In this document: positions 9,176 through 17,830 of the stretch, in pieces
Layout of the letters: each line of letters opens with the position of its first letter
How positions within the stretch are numbered: the stretch's first letter is position 1
Origin: Thalassospira xianhensis MCCC 1A02616
GTDB taxonomy: Bacteria; Pseudomonadota; Alphaproteobacteria; Rhodospirillales; Thalassospiraceae
Assembly (NCBI RefSeq): GCF_003326475.1
Contig: NZ_JPWA01000002.1
Location: forward strand, 62,001 to 126,000
Direction of reading: 5' to 3'
Length of the DNA: 64,000 bases
The notes under the pieces: model-generated
What the model was told of the DNA's origin: nothing
What the model saw: only the letters and a program-made list of their open reading frames with translations
Databases searched by the model: none
Position numbers and translations under genes: made by a program

Positions 9176-9502
9176 CTAAGCGCCAAGTGCCGAGTTGGAA
9201 TATCCCTTTTCCGAGGTCAGGACCGTATTCACGTGCACGATCTGACGCAGGCAGCGCGCGATATGTTCGGCAACTTTGGTTTCAAGCTGCTGGATCTGGA
9301 TATCGATCTGCAATTCGCTGAAACCGGCATGGCTGTCGGCGACGGTGGAATGCCAGCTGGCGGGGACAAGATTGCGTTTCGAAAACAGTTCAAGCACACG
9401 CGGCATCACATCGGGTTCTGCGGCGGCGTGAACGGCGAAACAATAAACGGATTTGGTCGGCTGCGCGCTTTCAAGCGGCGCGAGAAAGGCATGATCGGTC
9501 AT
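9176..9502 (-). CDS. ACT-domain protein similar to acetolactate synthase small subunit
   Basis: About 108 residues. The core KSVYCFAVHAAAEPDVMPRV..FSKRNLVPASWHST..ELQIDIQIQQL..HIARCLRQIVHVNTV matches the beta-alpha-beta-beta-alpha-beta pattern of an ACT regulatory domain, and the last part reads like IlvH/IlvM (reliance on a conserved LRQIVHV). No catalytic subunit gene is adjacent, so it may be an orphan amino-acid sensor. GTG 9514 is an alternative start. It lies directly upstream of, and co-oriented with, the Nudix gene. Confidence 0.72.
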   Translation of the reverse strand: MTDHAFLAPLESAQPTKSVYCFAVHAAAEPDVMPRVLELFSKRNLVPASWHSTVADSHAGFSELQIDIQIQQLETKVAEHIARCLRQIVHVNTVLTSEKGYSNSALGA

Positions 9503-9642
9503 GACAATGCACACACATTTTCATTGTATCCAATAGGCGAAAAGACACGTCCCGGGGTCCTCAGACCACCGGGCTGGTAATTCGCGTAATGGCAACGATG
9601 AAAAGGCGGCGGTTGTTCATGAAAATGTTCTTGAACGTTCGG

Positions 9643-9669
9643 GGCCGTTATCCCGGATGGCTAACGGCC
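9643..9669. repeat. Inverted repeat with 8-bp arms
   Basis: GGCCGTTA (9643-9650) and TAACGGCC (9662-9669) flank 11 bases. It lies downstream of the microprotein gene at 9700-9822 and upstream of the ACT gene on the minus strand. No U-tract follows it, so terminator function is doubtful. Confidence 0.4.
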
Positions 9670-9699
9670 GATTAAATGACGAAGCGCGTTATAAAAAGA

Positions 9700-9822
9700 T
9701 CAGAGGATCAGAAGCGATGCAATCAGAGCCAGAATGGTACCAGCAAACAGGATTTCCATCGAACGGGCAATCTGCTGTTCACGGGCAACGGCGATAGCAA
9801 CGGCTTTGCGCTTATTCATCAT
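9700..9822 (-). CDS. 40-residue single-pass membrane microprotein
   Basis: A short open frame with a textbook GGAG site five bases before ATG 9822. The product begins MMNKRKAVAIAVAREQQIAR and ends in one hydrophobic helix, MEILFAGTILALIASLLIL, with positive charges on the N-terminal side. That charge pattern favours the N-in/C-out orientation. No family is recognised. It is isolated between the c-di-GMP protein and the ACT gene, all on the minus strand. Coding is inferred from ribosome site plus organised topology. Confidence 0.6.
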   Translation of the reverse strand: MMNKRKAVAIAVAREQQIARSMEILFAGTILALIASLLIL

Positions 9823-10045
9823 TTTTACTCCGTCTTATGACAGGTATCTTTCAATGCACCGCATGGCGCACTGATGAAATATATGCAGGCATATGGTCGC
9901 GATACAAGTGCTGTCCTTTGAAAATCGTCAAAAAACTTTCAACCTGATGGAAAAAGCCAGCTTTTCTGTATCGAATTTGGTCACAAATAACCAAGGGTTG
10001 ATGGTGCACCGCATAAAAACATCAGAATCGGGAGGCCGGACTGGC

Positions 10046-12469
10046 TCAGTTGCTGCCGATTCCCACGATACTGCGATGCTGCGCCGCGACGCTGGTCCCG
10101 CTGACGGTGGTTTGATAGTCGGCAATCGGGCGGGGATGACCGAACTTGTATCCCTGAACCGCATCGCAATCATGGGCCGTCAGGAAGGCGACCTGATCCT
10201 CGGTTTCGACGCCTTCGGCGATAACTTCGAGTTTGAGGTCGCGGCCCAGATTGATCACGGCACGGACAATCGCCACGGCCTGTTCGCTTGCCATCAGCCG
10301 TGCGATAAAGGATTGATCGATCTTGATACGGTCGACCGGGAAGTTTTGCAGGGTTGCGAGTGACGAATAGCCGGTCCCGAAATCATCCATCGCAATCCGA
10401 ACGCCAAGAGCCTTGATTTCGGTCAGGATTTTCCGCGAACGGGAAGCATTGTGGATCAGGGCCGTTTCGGTGATTTCCAGCTCAAGCCGTTCCGGAGCCA
10501 GCCCGGTATCATCAAGGATACCGGCGACTGTCTGGGCCAGATCAAGGTTCTGCAACTGAACTGCAGACAGATTGACCGCGATACCAAGCGGGTTGGTCCA
10601 GGTTACGGCCTCTTCGCAGGCCTTGCGCATAACCCATTCACCAAGCGGATTGATCAGGCCGGTTTCCTCGGCAATCGGGATGAAGCGCGATGGCGGTACC
10701 TGGCCGAGTTCGGGGTGATGCCAGCGCAGCAATGCCTCGAAACCAATGATCTTGCTGCTGTGGGCGTTGCATTGGGGCTGATAATGCAGTTCGAGTGCAT
10801 TTTCATCCATGGCATGGCGAAGAGCACCGGAAAGCTGACGTTTGTAACGGTATTCATCATCCATTTCCGGCGAGAAGAATACCAGATGATTGCCGCCGCC
10901 CTGTTTGACTCGGTACATCGCCAGATCCGCGTGGAACATGATACTTTCGATATCATCGCCATCATCAGGGAAATGCGCGATGCCGACACTCGCAGCGATC
11001 CGGGCCGAATTGCCGGGATTGATAAACACGGGAACGCTCAGACAATCAAGAAGCGCCTGTGCCTTGTTCTGTGCGGTTGCGATCATGGTGGCCGGGTTGG
11101 GATTGTCATGCATGATCAGGGCAACGAATTCATCCCCGCCGACACGGGCAAAAATCACGTTATCCTCGATCAGTTTGCCGATCCGTTCGCCGACTTCACG
11201 AAGCGCATGATCACCTGCGATATGGCCATAGGTGTCGTTCAGTTCCTTAAAATGATCAAGATCGATACATAGAACCGAAACCGGATTTCCGGTGACGCGC
11301 GACTGTTCGAGTGCCAGCGCAAGACGATCATGGAAAGTTGCCCGGTTCAGAAGCTTGGTCAGGGCGTCATGTTCCGCCAGATAGCGGATATGGCGTTCCG
11401 CTTCGTAACGTTCGCGCAAATCGCGAAGGGCATAAATCACCGCATCTTCGGAAAATTCGTCGGCGGGCAGATCGCGGCGAATAACTTCAACCGGGATCGT
11501 ATGGCCGGGACTGAGCGCCAGACTGGTTTCGATGTAATGTTCGGCCCCGTCGCGGAATGCCGGAGAGGTATCTGGCAGCCATGTATCGATAAAATTGACA
11601 CCCGATATTGTTGCTGTTTCGCCCTTGATCATCTTCAGGAAGCTGTGATTGGCATCAACGATAATACCGTTCTGGGTCATTACCAGTGCCTCGATCGCGG
11701 AATCGCCAAAGATGCGCATCCGCGCTGACGCATTTTCGCGCAATTGCCGGTCAATCATCGCCATGACAAAGCCAATCCCGATGACAAGGGTGGCAACCAT
11801 GGCAACGGCAAGCGCCAGACTGCTTTGTGAAATGATCTGTGCCGGGACGGGGATGGTCGGATCCGGAGTAATGATCAATGCGCCCATGGCGCTGAAATGC
11901 ATGGTGACAATGGCAATGGTCAGCCCGATTTTGCCATAGGTCTTTTCACGCCCCGTCTGTGCCTTTCCCGCAATCAGCAGCGTGATCATACCAAATGCAG
12001 CCCCCATCAGAATGGCCGCGAAGACAATGTCCATGTGCCAGCTTATGACACCTGGAACACGCATTGCAGCCATCCCGGTGAAATGCATTGCCGAGATACC
12101 CAGTCCAACGACAAGACCACCGACCAGACGTGCCGGAACAAGGTTTTGTGTCGCGATTCCGGGAATGGTAAAGCCGATGAAGGTTGCAACAATCGCAATC
12201 AAAAGCGACAGGATGGTCAGGCCGGGATTATAGCCAACCGGCAAAACCGGATCGTAGGCCAGCATTGCAACGAAATGGGTGGCCCAGATTGCACAACCGG
12301 TAACCACACCGGTCAGGAACAGCCAGCTCAGTTTTTGCTGAAGGCGTCCAACGCATGCGCGGCTATAAAGGTTAAATGCCGTATGTACCCCGCCAAGGCA
12401 CAATAGGACGGCAATCAGAACCAGCCACGGGTCATGCTGTGTGGTCAGGCAATCGAGAACTCTGTACAT
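10046..12469 (-). CDS. MHYT-PAS-GGDEF-EAL c-di-GMP turnover protein
   Basis: An 807-residue membrane sensor. Residues ~1-240 form an MHYT sensory domain with three repeats of its metal-binding motif (WATHFVAML, SAMHFTGMAAM, VTMHFSAMGAL), proposed in the family to sense O2, CO or NO through copper. A PAS-like segment (~255-360) follows, then GGDEF (FARVGGDEFVAL intact; no RxxD inhibitory site five residues before it) and EAL. The EAL part keeps FEALLRW, AVNLSA, DDFGTGYSS and EVIAEGVE, so it looks catalytically complete. Net activity, synthesis or degradation of c-di-GMP, cannot be read from sequence. No partner gene adjoins. Confidence 0.95.
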   Translation of the reverse strand: MYRVLDCLTTQHDPWLVLIAVLLCLGGVHTAFNLYSRACVGRLQQKLSWLFLTGVVTGCAIWATHFVAMLAYDPVLPVGYNPGLTILSLLIAIVATFIGFTIPGIATQNLVPARLVGGLVVGLGISAMHFTGMAAMRVPGVISWHMDIVFAAILMGAAFGMITLLIAGKAQTGREKTYGKIGLTIAIVTMHFSAMGALIITPDPTIPVPAQIISQSSLALAVAMVATLVIGIGFVMAMIDRQLRENASARMRIFGDSAIEALVMTQNGIIVDANHSFLKMIKGETATISGVNFIDTWLPDTSPAFRDGAEHYIETSLALSPGHTIPVEVIRRDLPADEFSEDAVIYALRDLRERYEAERHIRYLAEHDALTKLLNRATFHDRLALALEQSRVTGNPVSVLCIDLDHFKELNDTYGHIAGDHALREVGERIGKLIEDNVIFARVGGDEFVALIMHDNPNPATMIATAQNKAQALLDCLSVPVFINPGNSARIAASVGIAHFPDDGDDIESIMFHADLAMYRVKQGGGNHLVFFSPEMDDEYRYKRQLSGALRHAMDENALELHYQPQCNAHSSKIIGFEALLRWHHPELGQVPPSRFIPIAEETGLINPLGEWVMRKACEEAVTWTNPLGIAVNLSAVQLQNLDLAQTVAGILDDTGLAPERLELEITETALIHNASRSRKILTEIKALGVRIAMDDFGTGYSSLATLQNFPVDRIKIDQSFIARLMASEQAVAIVRAVINLGRDLKLEVIAEGVETEDQVAFLTAHDCDAVQGYKFGHPRPIADYQTTVSGTSVAAQHRSIVGIGSN

Positions 12470-12660
12470 CCACTCGCCGTTCGGAAATCTGTCGTGGGGG
12501 ATGATCGTTAAATATCAGCTTACAAAGAGATTATCTAATGTAATTCTGGTTATCATGATCATGAACCTGTCGAGCGTGCGTTTTTTTAATGCTACTATGA
12601 AACATAGGTACGACGCACACGCGCAACCAGACTTGAAGACAAATGAATTAAATGTTCCGC

Positions 12661-13692
12661 CTAGCGAATGACGAGGTCGGTGATGCCGATTTCTCGAGCC
12701 AGTTGCCCCGGTCGGGTAAAGGTTACCTCGCCGCGATAGGTACCTGCGGGCCAACGATCACCGGGGCGGTTGATATTGACGTAAAACCACTTGGCGCGCG
12801 GGCCGTTATCATTTTCAACATTGATGGTGAAATCACGATGGCCGCCGATGCCGTTCGGGCCATCCATACGCAAGCGGATGACATCGCCATTGGCCGCCCC
12901 AATCAGATAGGCCCAGAAAAACAGGCCGGGGCTTGAGGCAGGCAGTTCGCTGCTTTTGCCATAACCGCGCTTGATATCGGTGGCATTGGGTTTGGCCGAC
13001 GAAAATCCCGACGCATAAAGCGTTATGGCGCGATAGGACATCTGTTCCTGTGCGGCTTCGGTCCAGAGAATGGCGTTATTGGCGTTGCAGTCCTGTGGGG
13101 CGACGGCGCCCATTGGCGTGCCGCTGAACGGATCGATCAGCTGGTTATCCTTGCGCAGGTTGAAATGCAGATGCGGGAAGGTGGCCTGCCCGGACATGCC
13201 GATCAACCCGATTGTCTGGCCGCGTTCGACCGTATCGCCTTTTTTTACCGCTAGCGATCCGCGGCGCAGATGACAATACTGGCTTTGCCAGCCATCTTCA
13301 TGGTTGATCAGAATGCCGTTGCCGCATTCAATCCCCTTAAGCGCATCCCCGACCAGTCGACCTGCGTCGATATCCTCGACCCCGTCACGGGTTGCGATCA
13401 CGGTGCCGGCGGCGACCGCGTTGACCGCGACCCCGCCAATCATGGTGGCTTCGTCGGGAATGGAAAAATCGGTGCCGCGATGACCTTCATAGGTGGTTGT
13501 ACCACACGCAAAATCACGAATTTCAGGGCCGGGATCATGGTCGACATAATGGACCACATCACACTGGCCATACGGGCAATCAACCGGCAGATCAAAAGGC
13601 GGGCCATCAGCACGGGCGATGGTCGCGAACGGCACGAGGATCAGAACCCCGAATAAAACTGCCGCAATACGTCCTGTCGCCTGCCCCATCAA
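12661..13692 (-). CDS. Secreted M23-family metallopeptidase
   Basis: A 343-residue protein with a signal peptide ending near IARADG. The LytM/M23 zinc ligands are intact: HRGTD near residue 72, the accessory His in QYCHLRRG near residue 140, and the HLHF motif near residue 175. Such enzymes cut peptidoglycan cross-bridges or, in some cases, act as effectors. The C-terminal ~130 residues form an extra beta-rich region of unknown role (DFTINVENDNGPRAKWFYV). A second in-frame ATG follows the first directly. Active enzyme predicted, substrate unproven. Confidence 0.9.
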   Translation of the reverse strand: MMGQATGRIAAVLFGVLILVPFATIARADGPPFDLPVDCPYGQCDVVHYVDHDPGPEIRDFACGTTTYEGHRGTDFSIPDEATMIGGVAVNAVAAGTVIATRDGVEDIDAGRLVGDALKGIECGNGILINHEDGWQSQYCHLRRGSLAVKKGDTVERGQTIGLIGMSGQATFPHLHFNLRKDNQLIDPFSGTPMGAVAPQDCNANNAILWTEAAQEQMSYRAITLYASGFSSAKPNATDIKRGYGKSSELPASSPGLFFWAYLIGAANGDVIRLRMDGPNGIGGHRDFTINVENDNGPRAKWFYVNINRPGDRWPAGTYRGEVTFTRPGQLAREIGITDLVIR

Positions 13693-13882
13693 ATCCTCCT
13701 GCCGGTGCCCTGTGCCGCCGGTTTTGAAACCGCTTATGACAGGACTGCTTCGTCACACATCCTTCATCTAACATAATGGTGATGGACTTGCGATGGGCAA
13801 GGTACTGTATTGTTTCAATATCATCGACTATGACCATAAAGACACAGTCGCCACCACCACCATGGCATTTGGCAGGAACATG

Positions 13883-14689
13883 ATGGATCAACAGGCCGGG
13901 CTTTTAAGGTTGGGCATCTTTGCCGCCATCCTTGTCATCATGACAATCTGGGAGGCATTCGTACCCTATCGTCCGGCTGGCGGGCTTCGCAATCCGGGGC
14001 GTTGGCTGACCAATTTCGGTTTGCTGTTGATGGGGGCTGCGCTCAGCCGGTTTACCGTCGGTGCGGCGATGATTGCTGCGGCTGTTCTGGCCGGGCAGCA
14101 GGATTGGGGTGTGATCAATCAAGCCGAGAATCTGATTGGCCTACCCGCATGGCTTGGCGGCTTGATTGCAATCGTTGCACTTGATTGTGTGATATACTGG
14201 CAGCACCGCCTTACGCATATCGTGCCGTTTTTTTGGCGGTTTCATCGGGTGCATCATTGCGATATCGAATTTGATGTCTCGACCGCCGTTCGGTTCCATC
14301 CGTTCGAAATTGTAGCATCAGCGATTTATAAATCGGCTTTTGTGATCCTGCTGGGGGCGGATCCATGGGCGGTGGTGATTTATGAAAGCATGCTAAGCGG
14401 GTTTGCGCTGTTTAATCACGGCAATGTTCATTTGCCTGGCGGGTTTGACCGGTTATTGCGCCGATTGATTGTAACGCCCGATATGCACCGGGTCCATCAT
14501 TCCAGCCTGATGCGTGAAACCAACAGCAATTACGGAAATATCCTGTCGGTGTGGGATCGGCTGTTTGCCAGCTATGTCGATCACACGCAAACCAATGATC
14601 ATGACATGCAGATCGGACTTGAAGATTTTCGCGACAAACGCAGCCAAAGCCTTTGGGCGGTGTTGTGGATGCCATTTCGCCGGTCTTGA
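13883..14689 (+). CDS. Sterol desaturase/fatty-acid hydroxylase superfamily membrane enzyme
   Basis: A ~268-residue integral membrane di-iron enzyme. The histidine clusters of the family are present in order: HRLTH, RFHRVHH, NHGNVH and HRVHHS. These bind two irons and support hydroxylation or desaturation of a lipid. Several membrane helices precede the first cluster. AGGAAC places the start at ATG 13880 or 13883; an upstream ATG at 13793 lacks a ribosome site. It is convergent with the methyltransferase gene. The lipid substrate is unknown; bacterial members act on hopanoids, ornithine lipids or carotenoids. Confidence 0.88.
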   Translation: MDQQAGLLRLGIFAAILVIMTIWEAFVPYRPAGGLRNPGRWLTNFGLLLMGAALSRFTVGAAMIAAAVLAGQQDWGVINQAENLIGLPAWLGGLIAIVALDCVIYWQHRLTHIVPFFWRFHRVHHCDIEFDVSTAVRFHPFEIVASAIYKSAFVILLGADPWAVVIYESMLSGFALFNHGNVHLPGGFDRLLRRLIVTPDMHRVHHSSLMRETNSNYGNILSVWDRLFASYVDHTQTNDHDMQIGLEDFRDKRSQSLWAVLWMPFRRS

Positions 14690-14701
14690 TGGGATCGCCG
14701 C

Positions 14702-15493
14702 TTATTCCCCGACGATCCCGCGTACGACCATGGCGGATGCCACCAGCGACCGGCGGCCATCATCCTTGCCTCCCAGATAGGACCGTTCGGTGGCGGTACG
14801 CAGTTGGTGGGCCAGTTCCGGATCAAGATCGTTAAAGAAATCGCGGATCAGGCTGTGTGCCCCCAGAAGCGACTGCCAGTAATCTTCGAAATCCAGAAAA
14901 TCCATGCGGATCGACAGGGTCGCGGTATCGACATCACGCAACCCGGCATCCGACCAAAGATCAAACAGCGCGTCTTCGCTTTGATAGGGGATGTCGAAAA
15001 TCCTGCTGCGTAATTCATCGCCGGCCGGATAGGCGATTACGGCCGCGGCGTCGAGAAACAGGCGGATAAAGGATAATCCCCCGGCACGATCCCAGACGCT
15101 TGCTGCAATCCGCCCGCCCGGTTTGGTGACGCGAACCATTTCCGAAACAGCACCCGCCGGACCTTCCAGATCGTTTAACAGCAATTGCGAAAAGGCGGTG
15201 TCAAAGCTGTCATCGCCAAAGGGCAGGTTGCTGGCGTCGCCGGTTTCAAAGCTGACATTCTCGGCAGCACTGAGAAGGGCTTCGGACAGGTAATCCGGGA
15301 TCAGATCGACCCCGACAATCCGGGCCTTGGGATAGCGCGTGGCGGCAGCGAGTGTGAGGCTGCCGGTACCGCAGCCGACATCAATCAGCGCACCGCAAGA
15401 GGGTGCTGCAACGAAATCAAGGAAGCTGCGCGACAGGCGGCGGCTCCATCGGCCCATGGCGATTTCATAGATGTCGGCAGTGGTCGCATTCAT
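14702..15493 (-). CDS. Class I SAM-dependent methyltransferase
   Basis: 263 residues with a Rossmann methyltransferase fold: motif I LIDVGCGTGSLTLAAA near residue 37, the acidic ribose-binding residue in IVGVDLIPDY, motif II region FETGDASNLPFGDDSFDTA and post-motif VRVTKPGGRIAASVWD. It resembles UbiE/Methyltransf_11 small-molecule methylases. Substrate unknown. ATG 15493 has GGAAAACG upstream. It is convergent with the hydroxylase gene, 12 bp apart. Confidence 0.88.
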   Translation of the reverse strand: MNATTADIYEIAMGRWSRRLSRSFLDFVAAPSCGALIDVGCGTGSLTLAAATRYPKARIVGVDLIPDYLSEALLSAAENVSFETGDASNLPFGDDSFDTAFSQLLLNDLEGPAGAVSEMVRVTKPGGRIAASVWDRAGGLSFIRLFLDAAAVIAYPAGDELRSRIFDIPYQSEDALFDLWSDAGLRDVDTATLSIRMDFLDFEDYWQSLLGAHSLIRDFFNDLDPELAHQLRTATERSYLGGKDDGRRSLVASAMVVRGIVGE

Positions 15494-15726
15494 GGACGTT
15501 TTCCGCAGTTTGTTGTTCTAAGAGGCAGTTTGCACCGTGACAGTGCAGGACGGAAGTCCCCATTTGGGCAATTCTGCGCGATATGGCAAGCCTGTGAAAT
15601 TATCCTGTTCAACCAATTACCCATTGCCGAAAAAAGAAAACGCGAAATAATATTGCGAATGCTGCGACGCAAAAATAAATCAGAAGTCAGGCGCGGCGAC
15701 CAGAAACAGGCAAGGAAAGTCAGGAA

Positions 15727-16170
15727 ATGAGAGAGATGAACGGACTGGAAGGGCTGTATCTTGAGGATATCGAGATCGGCATGGTCGGAAGTTACGCCAA
15801 AACCGTGACGGAAACCGATATCGTGATGTTTGCCGGATTGTCCGGCGACACCAACCCGGTTCATCTTAATCAGGAATTTGCCGAAACCACGATGTTTGAA
15901 GGCCGTATCGCGCACGGCATGTTATCAGCCGGTTTCATTTCAACCGTGCTGGGTACGCGTCTTCCGGGGCCGGGTACGATTTACCTGTCGCAGAATTTGC
16001 AGTTCAAGGCACCGGTCCGCATCGGCGATACTGTGACCGCCAAGGTCACGGTGCGTGAAATCATCGTGCCCAAGCGCCGGGTGGTTCTGGAAACCAATTG
16101 TTATGTCGGTGATAAATGCGTGATCGCGGGCGAGGCCATGGTGATGGTGCCATCGCGCGCCGCGGCCTGA
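15727..16170 (+). CDS. MaoC-family (R)-specific enoyl-CoA hydratase
   Basis: 147 residues forming one hot-dog fold. The hydratase-2 signature is present with catalytic Asp and His in GLSGDTNPVHLNQEFA near residue 38, followed by GRIAHGMLSAGFIS. PhaJ-type enzymes of this length convert trans-2-enoyl-CoA to (R)-3-hydroxyacyl-CoA for polyhydroxyalkanoate or lipid metabolism; this is the expected role. ATG 15742 (MNGLEG) is an alternative start. Single gene between opposing neighbours. Confidence 0.87.
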   Translation: MREMNGLEGLYLEDIEIGMVGSYAKTVTETDIVMFAGLSGDTNPVHLNQEFAETTMFEGRIAHGMLSAGFISTVLGTRLPGPGTIYLSQNLQFKAPVRIGDTVTAKVTVREIIVPKRRVVLETNCYVGDKCVIAGEAMVMVPSRAAA

Positions 16171-16189
16171 CCACAATAAGATATCCTCA

Positions 16190-16219
16190 AAGAAAAGCAG
16201 GCGCGACGAACATCGCGCC
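16190..16219 (-). terminator. Rho-independent terminator for the minus-strand MFS gene
   Basis: On the minus strand GGCGCGA (16219-16213) pairs perfectly with TCGCGCC (16206-16200) around a 6-base loop, followed by TGCTTTTCTTT. It lies about 50 bp beyond the MFS stop codon and just after the end of the maoC-like gene. Confidence 0.78.
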
Positions 16220-16271
16220 AGCATCCGGATCAGGAAACCCCACAGGCAAGGGGAACGGGGCGGACTTTGCC

Positions 16272-17489
16272 CTAGGCGGTGACGCTGATCCGGCGTCTGA
16301 TGGCGGTCAGTAGGCCGACCACGGCGAAACATCCGACAAGCATGCCCATATCGTGATAGATCGCGCGGTATCCAAACGCATCCACCCATGGCTGGCTGAT
16401 CAGCGGGGATAGAAACTGGCCGATAAAGATGCTGGCCGTCAGCACCCCGGCAACGCGACCACGGATGGATGGCGGGGCGACAGCCATGGCGCCGGCCATC
16501 ATGTTCGAAATCACCATGCCCAATCCCAACCCGGTCAATCCGATGGAACCGGCAATGCCGAAATAATCCTGGGTCAGGGCGATCAGGTTCATGCCCACTG
16601 CCATGATGCCAAAACCAATGGCAAACAGGGCCGGGATGGTAAAGTGACGCCGTAGGCGACCGTAATTCAGCGATGCAATCGCCGATGCCAGTGGCAAGAG
16701 GCCCATGGCAAGACCGGTGCCGCTGGCGGGCGCAATGCCGAGTTTTTCGATATAGAACGGCATCTGGGTCGGGATCAGGTAGAAGGCCGTGCTGTTAAGG
16801 GCGGCGATCAGGCAGAATAATGCGACCAGCAGAATATCGCGCCGGGTGACGTCATCTGCGGGAACGTGTCCAGGTTCGTGCCGGACCGGTTCGGGTTCAT
16901 ACAATACTTTCAGAACCGCCGGGATCAGCAGGAAGGCAATGGCATAGACCGCAAAGGGACTACGCCAGTGCAGTTCGGTCAAAACACCGCCGCCGGCAAT
17001 AAAAACCAGCCCGCCAAGCCCGGTGAAGGCGACCTGATATCCCATGAAACGGTCGCGCATATCACCGCTGAAATAATCGCCGACAAGGGCGGTGGCGGTG
17101 GTCATGGTTCCCGCAACCGCAAGACCAAGCAACGCCCGACCGATCAGAAGGCCAGACAGGCTGTCGGCAAACAGGCCCGATGCCCCTGCTGTCCCATAAA
17201 GCAGAAGCGACACCAGAAGCAGCGGTTTGCGCCCGATCCGATCCGCAATTGCCCCGGCAAAGGGCGCACCGATGGCAACGAACAGGCCAGGCAGGGTCAG
17301 GACAAGGCGGCTGAGCATCACGACATTTTCATGATTGGCAAAGCGGGCTTCGATCCCCGGAAGCGATGTCGCGATCAGCGCGCCCGACATGATCGTCAGC
17401 GACGCCAGAAGCAGCATGGTGATCCGGATCGAAAGGCTTGGTGTTTCGGTTGGCATATCTTGCTGGCGTGTCTGGGGCTGGTCAGTCAC
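16272..17489 (-). CDS. MFS drug-resistance-type transporter
   Basis: About 405 residues with twelve membrane segments. The first helix starts IRITMLLLASLTIMSGALIA; the conserved MFS loop 2-3 motif appears as GAPFAGAIADRIGRKPLLL, and motif C-like GLAVAGTMTTATALVGDYF follows. These fit the multidrug/arabinose efflux branch. GTG 17489 is chosen because GGAG lies eight bases upstream; ATG 17456 is the alternative with a weaker site. It ends in its own terminator. Substrate unknown. Confidence 0.86.
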   Translation of the reverse strand: MTDQPQTRQQDMPTETPSLSIRITMLLLASLTIMSGALIATSLPGIEARFANHENVVMLSRLVLTLPGLFVAIGAPFAGAIADRIGRKPLLLVSLLLYGTAGASGLFADSLSGLLIGRALLGLAVAGTMTTATALVGDYFSGDMRDRFMGYQVAFTGLGGLVFIAGGGVLTELHWRSPFAVYAIAFLLIPAVLKVLYEPEPVRHEPGHVPADDVTRRDILLVALFCLIAALNSTAFYLIPTQMPFYIEKLGIAPASGTGLAMGLLPLASAIASLNYGRLRRHFTIPALFAIGFGIMAVGMNLIALTQDYFGIAGSIGLTGLGLGMVISNMMAGAMAVAPPSIRGRVAGVLTASIFIGQFLSPLISQPWVDAFGYRAIYHDMGMLVGCFAVVGLLTAIRRRISVTA

Positions 17490-17830
17490 AGGGCAGTCTC
17501 CGATCGGGTTGATTGGCGCGAGGCAGGCCGGGGTTCCGTGTGGTGGTGCAAGAGGTTCTGATCGCTTACCGGTATTGGTTGAAACCCCTTTGTCGGGGGG
17601 GGCGTGACAATGATCCTGCATCCTGAAGTAAAGTTGAGGTCAAGGGGTAAAACAGCGCGATTTTTTAAAAATCTGCGACCCCAATGATCCGGGCGCATAG
17701 CAGTAGCCAGACGCTTTTTGTCGGAAAAGTCTTTACGCTTCGGGCTTGCGCGCTTTATAGCTGCCCGCTGGACTGTGCGGATATGCGATCTGCCGGCATG
17801 ATGACGAGCAAAAAAGAGAGACCGGCGCGG
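17490..17830. other. Intergenic region between divergent MFS and ribF genes
   Basis: 341 bp that must hold promoters for both directions. A short AT-rich palindrome, GATTTTT-T-AAAAATC at about 17659-17673, is the only symmetrical element I see. An open frame continues upstream of ribF to 17684, but with no convincing initiation site. No RNA gene or FMN riboswitch-like fold was recognised. Confidence 0.5.

Noticed and set aside
17490-17830. An FMN riboswitch upstream of ribF
   Set aside because: The conserved core sequences of that riboswitch are not recognisable here.
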